Assembly (NCBI RefSeq): GCF_002266465.3
Contig: NZ_CP029427.2
Location: forward strand, 1,118,501-1,182,500
DNA: 64,000 bases
Reading direction: 5' to 3'
From: Bradyrhizobium symbiodeficiens
GTDB taxonomy: Bacteria > Pseudomonadota > Alphaproteobacteria > Rhizobiales > Xanthobacteraceae
Positions 8,657 to 16,609 of this stretch are shown here, one piece after another. Each line of letters opens with the position of its first letter. The stretch's first letter is position 1. The position numbers were made by a program, and so were the translations under genes. The notes under the pieces were generated by a model. It saw only the letters and a program-made list of their open reading frames with translations. It made no database searches and was not told the origin of the DNA.

Positions 8657-10279
8657 TCAGAACAGATTGCCCTGATCCACCGGCTTGGCCACGCGCTTCG
8701 GCGCGGGCTTTGCCTCCTGCGCCGCCGGCTTGGCCTGCGCCGGCGCGCGCTTGGCCGGTGGAGCTGCACGATCTGCGTCTGCGGTCGCCGCAACACGTCC
8801 ATCCGCGAACTCGATCTCGAGCCGTGCGCCGGGACCGATGCTGTCGGCCGCATGCAGCGGATGTCCGGCTTCGTCCCGTACCAGCGCGAAGCCGCGCGCG
8901 AGCACGCTGCGATAGGACAGGGCCGACAGCAGCTTGCCGCTGTTGTCGACACGGGCCTCCAGGCGCTGCAGTAACGTGACGAGCGCGCGGCCGGCGCGTT
9001 CGCTGAGGCGATGGGTGCGCTCGCGCTGGCGGGCAATGGCGTTGCGCTGCGCCTGCGCGTTGGACAGTTTCGAGGCGCGCAGGCGAATTTCTAACCCGGC
9101 AAAGCGGTCGCGCCGGCGCCGCAGCAGCGAGCGCGCGGACAGACCAAGCCGCTCGCCACACACGGTGAGCCGGTGGTCGGCCTGCGAGATCTGGCCGTGC
9201 AGCACCCGCAGCGTCAGCTTCGAGCTCGCGGCGGTGAACCTGCGGAAATGCGCGTGCGTATTGGCCTTGAGACAGCGGGGCAGGGACGCGCCCGCCGAAT
9301 CCAGCCGTTGCCTGGGAATGGCGAGCAGATCGCCGGCCGCCGGCAGCGCGCGCGCGGCGGCGCGCAACTCGCTGCGGCGGCTCTCCTGACTGCGTTGCCA
9401 ATAGGCGCGGGTGCGGCGGCCGAGATCGGCGACCTCGACGAAGAGATCGCTGCGCACCGGCACCGCCATCTCGGCCGCGGCCGTCGGCGTCGGCGCGCGC
9501 TTGTCGGCGACGAAATCGATCAGCGTGATGTCGGTCTCGTGGCCGACGGCCGAGATCAGCGGGATCATGCTTTCGCTTGCCGCCCGCACCACGATCTCCT
9601 CGTTGAACGACCAGAGGTCCTCCAGCGAGCCGCCGCCGCGCGCGACGATCAGCACGTCGGGCCGCGGAATCTTGCCGCCTTCCGGCAGCGCATTGAAGCC
9701 GCGGATCGCGGCCGCGACCTGCTCGGCCGAGCCTTCGCCCTGCACCTTCACCGGCCACACCAGCACGCGGCGCGGAAAGCGGTCCTCCAGCCGGTGCAGG
9801 ATGTCGCGGATCACCGCGCCGGTCGGCGAGGTCACGACGCCGATCACCTCCGGCAGCCACGGCAGCAGCTGCTTGCGCGCCTCGTCGAACAGCCCTTCGG
9901 CGGCGAGCTTCTTCTTGCGCTCCTCCATCAGCGCCATCAGCGCGCCGATGCCGGCCGGCTCCAGCGCCTCGATCACGATCTGGTATTTCGAGGAGCCCGG
10001 ATAGGTCGTGAGCTTGCCGGTGGCGATGACCTCGAGCCCCTCCTGGGGCTTGAAGCGCATCCGGCCGTGCACGCCCTTCCAGATCACCGCCTCGATCTTG
10101 GCGCTCTCGTCCTTGAGCGCAAAATAGCAATGGCCGGAGGAATGGGCACCGCGGAAGCCGGAGATCTCGCCGCGAACCCGGACATGGCCGAAGGCGTCCT
10201 CCACCGTCCGCTTCAGGGACTGGGAGAGCTCGGAAACGGTGAATTCGGGGGCGTTGAGCAGGGGTTCCGCAGGCGGCAT
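8657..10279 (-). CDS. xseA: Exodeoxyribonuclease VII large subunit
   Basis: 540 residues from ATG 10279 ([19 protein letters not shown]); the open frame runs on upstream to 10606, but that part does not resemble the family. ExoVII degrades single-stranded DNA in both directions. Present are the N-terminal OB-fold ([20 protein letters not shown]), the catalytic-domain blocks [14 protein letters not shown] and [17 protein letters not shown], and [20 protein letters not shown]. The C-terminus is a ~60-residue Ala/Pro/Lys-rich tail ending GNLF. xseB is not in the window. Confidence 0.93.
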   Translation of the reverse strand: MPPAEPLLNAPEFTVSELSQSLKRTVEDAFGHVRVRGEISGFRGAHSSGHCYFALKDESAKIEAVIWKGVHGRMRFKPQEGLEVIATGKLTTYPGSSKYQIVIEALEPAGIGALMALMEERKKKLAAEGLFDEARKQLLPWLPEVIGVVTSPTGAVIRDILHRLEDRFPRRVLVWPVKVQGEGSAEQVAAAIRGFNALPEGGKIPRPDVLIVARGGGSLEDLWSFNEEIVVRAASESMIPLISAVGHETDITLIDFVADKRAPTPTAAAEMAVPVRSDLFVEVADLGRRTRAYWQRSQESRRSELRAAARALPAAGDLLAIPRQRLDSAGASLPRCLKANTHAHFRRFTAASSKLTLRVLHGQISQADHRLTVCGERLGLSARSLLRRRRDRFAGLEIRLRASKLSNAQAQRNAIARQRERTHRLSERAGRALVTLLQRLEARVDNSGKLLSALSYRSVLARGFALVRDEAGHPLHAADSIGPGARLEIEFADGRVAATADADRAAPPAKRAPAQAKPAAQEAKPAPKRVAKPVDQGNLF

Positions 10280-10696
10280 CGGCAAACGATTCGGGGTTCT
10301 GAGATTGAGACGGACGTTACGGATTTTCGCGGTCCGGCGCCAGTTTGTAGGATGGGTTGAGCCATTGCGAAACCCTTGCTTCTCTATCCCCGTTCTCCAA
10401 AATTGCAGTCGCGCCAAGCCGACGCGGCGATGAAACGAGGAGGCGCCAGTCAGGCACCCGCTTGACGAGCCCACCGGCCTAGACCAGGCAGACATTTCGA
10501 GCGCTGTTGAGCCGCGTCGAAGCGTGGTTGGCGCATCGATGTTGGCCTCGCCGGTTCGGCTGGTATGTGCCGGTTCGACTAAGAGCCTCAGTGGGGCGGG
10601 GAACAATGTCCAGGTGATCCGATTGGAACGATGGTACGTCCATCCGGGATCAACCAGCGAGCTCCTGGAGGCGTCTGTATTAGGGAGGAGCCACCA
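10280..10696. other. Gene-free region with one REP-like arm
   Basis: About 417 bp upstream of xseA with no convincing coding sequence. Bases 10347-10375 are a single REP-like arm (GTAGGATGGGTTGAGCC, then GCGAAACCC), family A. I see nothing nameable in the rest. Confidence 0.5.
10347..10375. repeat. REP-like element, family A (single arm)
   Basis: Reads GTAGGATGGGTTGAGCCATT followed by GCGAAACCC. The same unit, often as an inverted pair, occurs at 10894-11017, 12633-12693 and 13623-13799. Confidence 0.7.
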
Positions 10697-10885
10697 ATGG
10701 ATGACGAACGAAAATCATCAAAGGCGGGGGAACAGGCCGCTGAAGGCCTGCGCAAAGCGACGTCCAAGGAAGAAGCGAAGAACGAGAGCAAGATGGGGCA
10801 CGATCTGGCCAAGGGGTCTGATCGTTTCGAAGAGCGCTCGAAAAGCTCCGATGGAAAAAGCGCAGAAGAGAAACAAAAAGGTTGA
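10697..10885 (+). CDS. Small hydrophilic charged protein
   Basis: 62 residues from ATG 10697, with a strong AGGGAGGAG ribosome binding site 7 bases upstream. Composition is dominated by Lys, Glu, Ser and Ala with no hydrophobic core (for example [20 protein letters not shown]), predicting a disordered soluble protein. I do not recognise a family; small stress-associated disordered proteins look like this, but that is only analogy. It stands alone, followed directly by a REP-like pair. Confidence 0.55.
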   Translation: MDDERKSSKAGEQAAEGLRKATSKEEAKNESKMGHDLAKGSDRFEERSKSSDGKSAEEKQKG

Positions 10886-10893
10886 AAGCAGCT

Positions 10894-11017
10894 CGTAGGA
10901 CGGGTTGAGCCCTAGCGAAACCCGTCATCTCTCTATCCACGCTCACCGGCGCTACGCGGTCACGATGCGACCTTATAACGAAACAAGTGCGATGGGTTTC
11001 GCAACCACCTTACGGGC
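10894..11017. repeat. REP-like inverted pair, family A
   Basis: Left arm CGTAGGACGGGTTGAGCCCT with GCGAAACCCGTC; right arm GCGATGGGTTTCGCAA then TTACGGG, separated by about 65 bp. This is the two-arm (BIME-like) form, located between the small charged protein and the lipoprotein gene. Confidence 0.75.
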
Positions 11018-11052
11018 TGACGTTTCGATCGGTGAACTTTCGAGTTTCCTGA

Positions 11053-12219
11053 TCATTGAACATATGAAGGGGACGCGTTCGGGCGGAATGGTTGCCGGAT
11101 GACCGTCTCCGGCACCACTCTGGTGCGGGCTGCTGGTTGATTTTCTAGCAGCGATTTGAGTTGAGTCGGAGGTTGTGCAGCCCTCCTCCGCAGCACCGTG
11201 ACAACCGGCTGGCCATATCTGGGTGCAAATGAATCGGCGTAACTGATGCAATAGACGAGGGGATCAGTGAGACGCAGCATTTTGAATGTGGCTTCGCGTG
11301 TGCGGGCGTCCTGGACGCAAAGGTTGTAGCGTGCTCGCCAGATTGGAGGCCGGGCAAATGGCCTGTCGGTCGGTGCGTTCAGATCTCCATCTTCACGTGT
11401 GACCCCAGTGATCGCTTTGGGTATGTCTTGCGGAAACGCAAGGCTGATGGTCAGTTTGTGAATGTCCAGCCGCGAAGCGCCAATTGCGGCCGTCGCTGAA
11501 ATAGGCCGGAATTGGTTCGGTACCGGATCGAGCTTGAGAGAGGCGTTGGCGCCACCGCTGGCCAGCGTGGTGAACGTCAGCGTGTCGACGAAATTGTCCT
11601 TGGCGCCGCCTTGCTCGTCAATATCGATGAATGTCTCGACGACCCGGCCAACTCCGATCGAACCGGTCGGCGGATAGAAAACATTCACTGGCCGTCGCTC
11701 AGCCAAATTCTCGCAAAGCGAAGTATTGACGATCAAGTCGTCCCAACTATCCTCGGTCCCAAATACGCGGGAACCATTGCGCGTCAGGTCAAGCGCACCC
11801 GTGGCCCCGACGTCGAGAACAGAAGTCAATCCGGGAAGCCTGAAGCCCGCGTCTGCGCCCGCTTTGTTTACTTCAGTGATGTTGAAGTCGAACGAATAGG
11901 CTACGCCGACTTTTGACAATCTCGCCAACTCAAGCAAGTTTCTTTCCTCGTCGTTTGAGGGGGCTTTCTTTGTAGCCTTGAGCTTTTTCTCGAACTCTCT
12001 TGCTGCCTTGATCCGGCTTGCGAGTTGTTTGGAATCATCGTGCGCGGAGACGATGCCCTTGCCGATCATATAATCGAACAGCGCCGTCCTCACCTCGCAA
12101 CGACCGTGGCGCACGATGTGCTCGGTGCGGTATGGGCTCACATCGTCAGGAATGGGATAGAGAGAGCAGCCTCCAAGTCCCGCGGCTAAAATGCAGCCAA
12201 CCAAATTGATCCCACGCAT
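11053..12219 (-). CDS. Putative lipoprotein of unknown function
   Basis: 388 residues from ATG 12219, with AGGGGCG about 7 bases upstream; the open frame extends further up but without a signal. A lipoprotein signal is clear: MRGINLVGCILAAGLGGCSL, with lipobox LGGC, so Cys18 would be lipidated. Mature part begins SLYPIPDDVSPYRTEHIV. A charged, possibly helical Lys/Glu segment follows near residue 65-85, then a beta-rich region. No family recognised. Base composition is lower in GC than the flanking housekeeping genes, consistent with acquired DNA. Confidence 0.7.
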   Translation of the reverse strand: MRGINLVGCILAAGLGGCSLYPIPDDVSPYRTEHIVRHGRCEVRTALFDYMIGKGIVSAHDDSKQLASRIKAAREFEKKLKATKKAPSNDEERNLLELARLSKVGVAYSFDFNITEVNKAGADAGFRLPGLTSVLDVGATGALDLTRNGSRVFGTEDSWDDLIVNTSLCENLAERRPVNVFYPPTGSIGVGRVVETFIDIDEQGGAKDNFVDTLTFTTLASGGANASLKLDPVPNQFRPISATAAIGASRLDIHKLTISLAFPQDIPKAITGVTREDGDLNAPTDRPFARPPIWRARYNLCVQDARTREATFKMLRLTDPLVYCISYADSFAPRYGQPVVTVLRRRAAQPPTQLKSLLENQPAARTRVVPETVIRQPFRPNASPSYVQ

Positions 12220-12472
12220 AAATGTCGCCCCTTTACAAGGAACGCTATCGATTGTCGCGCACGTGAGACTCTTCTGAATCAGGGCTTTCGTGACAAAATG
12301 ATTTTTGAACTGCCCCCGGGCGAGCGCAATGACGCGAACTAACAACATACAGCTTCAGCGTGTCTGAGCGGTTTTGACACGTCAAGCGGAAAACTCACAT
12401 CGAGGTTGTTTTCCTGTGATTGTGGTCGTGCCACCACAGCGGGTATGCGGAGCACACTGCTCCGAGCCCATC
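12220..12472. other. Gene-free upstream region of the lipoprotein gene
   Basis: About 250 bp of moderate GC between the lipoprotein start and the RAYT remnant. It should contain the lipoprotein promoter, but I cannot single out a convincing -35/-10 pair. Confidence 0.4.
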
Positions 12473-12628
12473 AGTGTGAAGGGGGTCGGGCAGCACCACG
12501 ATGGCGTCGATCGTGAATGGATGGCGCCGATGCGTTTCGCGAAACGCCCCGCGCAACACCTCGATATCCGTCAGCAACGCCAGCCTCCGCTCCGCCAGAT
12601 TGACGGTGAAGAAGAAGCACCCAGGCGA
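12473..12628 (-). pseudogene. Remnant of a REP-associated tyrosine transposase (RAYT, Y1/IS200-like)
   Basis: Reading the minus strand from 12628 gives an N-terminal piece of a RAYT: PGCFFFTVNLAERRLALLTD, then about 15 residues, then HPFTIDAIVVLPDPLH. Intact RAYTs have FFTVNL and the HUH motif as PDHLH at these places. Here the first His of the HUH motif is Pro, an in-frame stop precedes the fragment, and the rest of the gene (with the catalytic Tyr) is missing. A family A REP arm lies just upstream of its 5' end, the normal arrangement for RAYTs that mobilise REPs. Confidence 0.75.
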
Positions 12629-12632
12629 TCAC

Positions 12633-12693
12633 ATCATGAAACAAGCGCGATGGGTTTCGCAAGGGCTCAACCCGTCCTACGGGCTGTTGTGCC
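12633..12693. repeat. REP-like element, family A (single arm) next to RAYT remnant
   Basis: Reads GCGATGGGTTTCGCAAGGGC followed by TCAACCCGTCCTACGGGC, the right-arm form of family A. It abuts the 5' side of the RAYT fragment. Confidence 0.75.
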
Positions 12694-12864
12694 GCCGATA
12701 TGCATTTTGTGTTTGACAGATTCTACGTTCAGCCGGGCCATCTTCTTGATCGCCTCCAACGCCTCTCAGGCGGCGGATTGGCTCCGCCAAAAGGACCATG
12801 GTGTGATGAGACCACGCCTGCGGTGCAAAACCAGAAAGTGGGTGACGAGATACCCTACTAGCGA

Positions 12865-12894
12865 AACGCCTCAGCTTTTGTATGCTGGGGCGTT
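12865..12894. other. Strong hairpin upstream of the membrane protein gene
   Basis: Eleven-base-pair stem AACGCCTCAGC / GCTGGGGCGTT (one G-T wobble) with loop TTTTGTAT. No T-run follows on either strand, so a simple intrinsic terminator is not supported. The hairpin contains the ATG at 12882, which is one reason to prefer a later start for the next gene. Confidence 0.5.
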
Positions 12895-12911
12895 CTCTGG
12901 TGGAGGCAGGA

Positions 12912-13568
12912 GTGGGTGACGAGCAAAGTGCCGGACCGGGCTCCGGAAAAACTTGGACCTTCCTAAATACACCCCTTGTCCTTTTCGTGCTGGGAGGGGC
13001 GCTGGGTTTGATCGGGTCCGCATTCGCAGCTCAAAATAGTTGCGTCCAGACCGCGAATGGCTTGATTAAGGACCGTGCCGAGCTGATGGACGAAATTACT
13101 CGTCGCCATCGATACGTTTTCAACTTGGTCGCGACGACGAGCGATCCGACGAAGCTTCGAAAAGGGTTTGCCAACATCCCTGCGACGAATTTCACCGGCG
13201 TCAGCTTGCGGACGTTGGCTATGCGCTTGCAGGAAATAGACAGGAGGACCTCTGCGACGCCGGTGTCGATCCCAGAGCCCTTCGCCACATTGAAGCCAGG
13301 TCGATATTGGGTCGATCATGGCCACTATAAGCCTCTGTTCGATGATATTTTAGACGGCGTGTTTCCTGAAGAGGGAGCCAAAGCCTATCCCGATGTCTTT
13401 AAGGAATATGCTGCGGAGCATGCGAAGATCCTAAACTTCCAAGAGCGTCTGGCTGGGTACATCAAGATCGAGCCTAGCTGCACCCCCGTTAAGGCTGCTA
13501 GCGAGTACGTCTTTGGCAATAAACCTCAGATCATTTCCATCGGCCCGTATCCTCCGAAAATCAATTAG
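12912..13568 (+). CDS. Membrane-anchored protein of unknown function
   Basis: 218 residues if the GTG at 12912 is used; it has GGAGG 5 bases upstream. An in-frame GTG at 12900 and an ATG at 12882 (inside a hairpin) are alternatives. One N-terminal membrane helix (TPLVLFVLGGALGLIGSAFA) is followed by a soluble, mostly helical domain with two Cys (NSCVQTANGL early and EPSCTPVKAA late) that could form a disulfide outside the membrane. It ends SIGPYPPKIN. No family recognised. Lower GC than the flanking core genes. Confidence 0.65.
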   Translation: MGDEQSAGPGSGKTWTFLNTPLVLFVLGGALGLIGSAFAAQNSCVQTANGLIKDRAELMDEITRRHRYVFNLVATTSDPTKLRKGFANIPATNFTGVSLRTLAMRLQEIDRRTSATPVSIPEPFATLKPGRYWVDHGHYKPLFDDILDGVFPEEGAKAYPDVFKEYAAEHAKILNFQERLAGYIKIEPSCTPVKAASEYVFGNKPQIISIGPYPPKIN

Positions 13569-13622
13569 CGGCTACTTGAAAGCCGCTTCTATCGCCCGGG
13601 CTAGTCTGTCGAACTCGATCAG

Positions 13623-13799
13623 CTCGTAGGATGGGTTGAGCCTTTTGCGAAACCCATCGCTTTCGTATTCCCGTTCTCCATCTTCGCGGCCATCATCCGA
13701 CTGCAAGTGACGATGAGGCGCGGTCGGCCAGCTCCACAGGCTCTTCGAGGGGCACGTGTGATGGGTTTCGCAAAGGCTCAACCCACTACGGGCTAAGCA
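13623..13799. repeat. REP-like inverted pair, family A
   Basis: Left arm CGTAGGATGGGTTGAGCC plus GCGAAACCCATC; right arm GTGATGGGTTTCGCAAAGGC plus TCAACCCACTACGGGC, about 110 bp apart. It lies between the convergent membrane-protein and PIN-domain genes and could serve as a terminator for both. Confidence 0.75.
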
Positions 13800-13802
13800 T
13801 TA

Positions 13803-14960
13803 TTAGAATGGGAGATTGTCGTCCGGAATATGATCCGGAAGATCGTCGGGTATCTCGTAGTCATCTTCTGGCTCCGGCTCGTAATCCGGCTCAACGAATC
13901 CGAATCCAATGGAACTGGGGCCGCTAACGAGTTCAACCTTAGACAGTTGGAACGGCGCCTTATCCTCATCCCTCTCGAAAGTGAGCAGGGCTTTGAAATC
14001 AAGTTCTGCCTCGGTAGCAGCGGCGGTTGAACCTGCTGGGGTATAGTCCTTATCGATGGAGTCATAGATGGACATGTAAAAAGTTGTTTCAGCCTTCACC
14101 GAGACTTCCAGCTCAACTTCAGCTGCAAGGATGTGCGGTCCGCTTTGAACAACGGAAAATGAATAGCTCTCTTCATCTCCTCCAAATCGGAACTCTACTA
14201 ACTCTAATTCGACATGATCGGGCTCAACGGAATAGAAACTTTCGGCTTCACCATACACATCGTAGCTGGAAAGCCCGTCCTGCAGCAGGGTTTCAAAGCG
14301 GCCTCCAAGCTCAGGCGCGCTTTCATTCTCGATGGCTTTGAGCAATCCCTGAATGACGGTGCCAGCCTCCTGTGCGTGTCTTTGCAACAGGGACAAGGCG
14401 TCGGCCAGCTCTTGGCGCAGGTCAATCCACGCCTCCGGCACGCAATAGGCTTGCCATCCTCGGTCGTTGCTGACGCCTAAGACTTTTAGGTTTGAGGCGT
14501 TTGCCCATCGTTTGAGGCTAAATAGGGCGATTGCGTCTGGGAATTCAGCTTTGTTCTTGCCTGCCGCTGAGAATGGCGGCGTTGGCTGGAAGTATGCCTC
14601 GACCAATTCTGACATCGGAAGATCAGCTGATCTGATGATTTCCGCGCCGATGTCTCGGAGAAAGTTGTTCAGCCGAGCACGGGCGACCGCACGAATGTCA
14701 ACGGTATCGAGAATGAATGGAGCTTCCACTGCGGCAAGCCCACAGTCTACCGCCTTTTTATGGGAAGCCGTCGCTGCGTCTTTTGCTGCTTTGGTCTTAT
14801 CCACCAAGTGCTTGTAAATCTCACGCACTACGATTTCAGAGACAACGACCCGTACGGGGCCGTTTCTGAATTGCTTGAGTTGCGACAGCAGACCACCATC
14901 GAAGTGGAAGGAGTTCGTTTCCACTGTTTGGGTATCGAACGTGACAGCATCGTAGTGCAT
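13803..14960 (-). CDS. PIN-like domain protein (DUF4935 type)
   Basis: 385 residues from ATG 14960 (AGGA about 12 bases upstream; a GTG at 14984 without a ribosome binding site is the alternative). The first ~175 residues look like a PIN ribonuclease fold: Asp9 in AVTFDT, Glu42/48 in VVSEIVVREIYKHL, Asp142 in FPDAIALFSLKRWA and Asp166 in VSNDRGW. This would give a complete acidic metal site. The C-terminal ~200 residues are beta-rich and acidic, ending in a disordered Asp/Glu/Pro tail, with no family I recognise. PIN proteins of this kind occur in defence and toxin loci; that role here is inference. GC is lower than the flanking core genes. Confidence 0.7.
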   Translation of the reverse strand: MHYDAVTFDTQTVETNSFHFDGGLLSQLKQFRNGPVRVVVSEIVVREIYKHLVDKTKAAKDAATASHKKAVDCGLAAVEAPFILDTVDIRAVARARLNNFLRDIGAEIIRSADLPMSELVEAYFQPTPPFSAAGKNKAEFPDAIALFSLKRWANASNLKVLGVSNDRGWQAYCVPEAWIDLRQELADALSLLQRHAQEAGTVIQGLLKAIENESAPELGGRFETLLQDGLSSYDVYGEAESFYSVEPDHVELELVEFRFGGDEESYSFSVVQSGPHILAAEVELEVSVKAETTFYMSIYDSIDKDYTPAGSTAAATEAELDFKALLTFERDEDKAPFQLSKVELVSGPSSIGFGFVEPDYEPEPEDDYEIPDDLPDHIPDDNLPF

Positions 14961-15091
14961 GAGATGGATGCGTCCTAATCGCACAAAGCGGTATCAACTA
15001 TTGCGCCGCTTTTATTCGTTATCCTTGGTTTCGCGAACGATAGTCGATCGAGCCATCCGACTCCGTTGTCACTAAGCAATTGGGTTGGGAA

Positions 15092-15607
15092 TCATCGCTT
15101 TAAACCGCTTTGATACAAGAGCTCCTGAACCACGCTTCGAATGTCGCCGATCAACGGCTGAATGTCGCCTCTCTTCGCCACGAAAAAGCGATTGTGTGAT
15201 GACTTGTCGCCCACTTCTTTTAGCTTTGGAAGCGCCGCTTTCAGATTTCGGCTGGGATTCCAGGCGGTTTCTTGTAGTGTTGCAGCGATTAGGTCCCTAA
15301 GGAAAAGGTAGTCACCGCTCGGACTTTTGATTTTGTGGGCAACACCGTGCTTTTCAAAAGTCTCGATGATGAGCGTCTCGATCAAGCGACGGATCATCAC
15401 AGCGCAAGCATCGTACCAGCCCTTCTCGTAAGCGCCGTTGATCTGTTGCGCGATTGCTAAGATATAGGTCCGGGTGTTGCTGGTCAGCGCCTTCATGATG
15501 ACCTGATGTGAATTGGGAGCCAAACCCTCCTCAGGTGGCCCCAATTCTCGCTCTACGTCGGCGTTGATTGCTTGCGCCGCCGCGAACACATTTCTTGCTG
15601 AGGTCAT
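15092..15607 (-). CDS. HEPN/DUF4145-like all-helical protein
   Basis: 171 residues. All predicted helices, with a conserved core YEKGWYDACAVMIRRLIETL (residues 60-79) and a late VGDKSSHNRFF block (132-142). The Arg73-Arg74 to Ser-Ser-His-Asn (136-139) arrangement recalls DUF4145/HEPN-like proteins, many of which act in RNA-targeting defence or toxin systems, though the canonical Rx4-6H spacing is not present. It starts 5 bases after the DUF5343 stop, has no clear ribosome binding site of its own and is probably translated by coupling. Confidence 0.6.
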   Translation of the reverse strand: MTSARNVFAAAQAINADVERELGPPEEGLAPNSHQVIMKALTSNTRTYILAIAQQINGAYEKGWYDACAVMIRRLIETLIIETFEKHGVAHKIKSPSGDYLFLRDLIAATLQETAWNPSRNLKAALPKLKEVGDKSSHNRFFVAKRGDIQPLIGDIRSVVQELLYQSGLKR

Positions 15608-15612
15608 GATTG

Positions 15613-16245
15613 CTAAGACTTAGAACCGTACAGGTGTTTCTCCATACTTTCGAAAATCTTGTCGATTTGCTCCGCAGATGATTCCGGGGAAATGTGTATT
15701 TGGATATCGATGTGTACCGCCGGGTGCGGAGGAGACCTGCCGTTAGCTGATGGAGAAACGGGCGCCATCGACGGCGCGGCTGGCGTATGTAATGGGCCGG
15801 TCGATAGGACGTTCAGATCGTTTGCGTCGGCCGGTAAAAAATCGGCCTCTTCGACAAGGCTCTTGAAGGTCTGCACGGTCTGCCTGATGACTTGTTCTCC
15901 GCCCGTGGAACTGGTGCTGAAGACATGTGTCAAGACTGCCGCGGACTGGGTGTTTGCATCAGGATAGAGCGCAAATAGGTCAGAGTAACCCTGCTTTATC
16001 GCCTTCCCCAGAACTGCTCGATGATTCTGGCCCCGATATTCGCTCCACAGCGGGGTCGGAATAGTCGAGCTATCGACCAAGCCAATAAACTTCAAGACGT
16101 TGATCATGCTGGGATCGTTGCTTGAGGTAAATCCGAGCGTCTTAAGGTGAGCTGTAGTTAGCTTTGGTGGAATGCCGGTTGTGCGAACTTTCTGAAGCAA
16201 GCCCTTCAATTTGCCCGTGACGGGCGTGTACGGATATATAGCCAA
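15613..16245 (-). CDS. DUF5343 domain-containing protein
   Basis: 210 residues from a TTG start at 16245, with an excellent GGAGGG ribosome binding site 7 bases upstream. Residues 4-138 match DUF5343 as I remember it: YPYTPVTGKLKGLLQKV, LGFTSSNDPSMINVLKFIGL, RAVLGKAIKQGYSDLF. After a Pro/Ser linker comes a conserved C-terminal strand-helix (VHIDIQIHISPESSAEQID, then FESMEKHLYG). The first part resembles winged-helix domains; molecular function is not known to me. It forms a two-gene operon with the HEPN-like protein. Confidence 0.75.
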   Translation of the reverse strand: MAIYPYTPVTGKLKGLLQKVRTTGIPPKLTTAHLKTLGFTSSNDPSMINVLKFIGLVDSSTIPTPLWSEYRGQNHRAVLGKAIKQGYSDLFALYPDANTQSAAVLTHVFSTSSTGGEQVIRQTVQTFKSLVEEADFLPADANDLNVLSTGPLHTPAAPSMAPVSPSANGRSPPHPAVHIDIQIHISPESSAEQIDKIFESMEKHLYGSKS

Positions 16246-16253
16246 AAGACTTC

Positions 16254-16277
16254 CCTCCTCGACAATGCTTGAGGAGG
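16254..16277 (-). promoter_or_regulatory. Hairpin sequestering the DUF5343 ribosome binding site
   Basis: On the minus strand, CCTCCTC, a 10-base loop, then GAGGAGG. The 3' arm is the Shine-Dalgarno sequence of the TTG-initiated DUF5343 gene, so folding would block translation. The stem is perfect over 7 bp. Confidence 0.55.
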
Positions 16278-16609
16278 CTGCAACTAATACGTGAGTCGCA
16301 AGCGGAAACGCGAGTTATTCTCCCTATTCACATAGTTTGGCACTCAACGAGGGGCTATGCGGCTTCGCTATTTTTCAAGGCGCCCTTCTATGGGTCGAGC
16401 ACGCGTCACGTAGATGCCAGGCGAGCCCCCAACGGTTTGTTTGGTCGGACCGGTCCGGCGAGCGCAACTGCATCACCGCTTGCTGCCCAAACCCGCGGAG
16501 TGGCGCCGCGCCTTGGAATGACAGAAAGTTCGGCCTCTAGCCCCCCTTGAGCCCCACCCCGATTCATGCCACCTCCGCCCCCAGCAAAACCCCTCATTCT
16601 GAGCCTCTT
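16278..16609. other. Gene-free region upstream of purD
   Basis: About 330 bp between the divergent DUF5343 gene and purD. It marks the right edge of the lower-GC accessory region; by eye, composition becomes GC-rich again from about 16390. No tRNA, attachment-site duplication or integrase visible. Confidence 0.4.

Noticed and set aside
10280..16609. Integrase, tRNA-associated att sites or CRISPR in the accessory region
   Set aside because: Looked for tRNA T-loop sequences, direct repeats at the edges and regularly spaced repeats; none found by eye.
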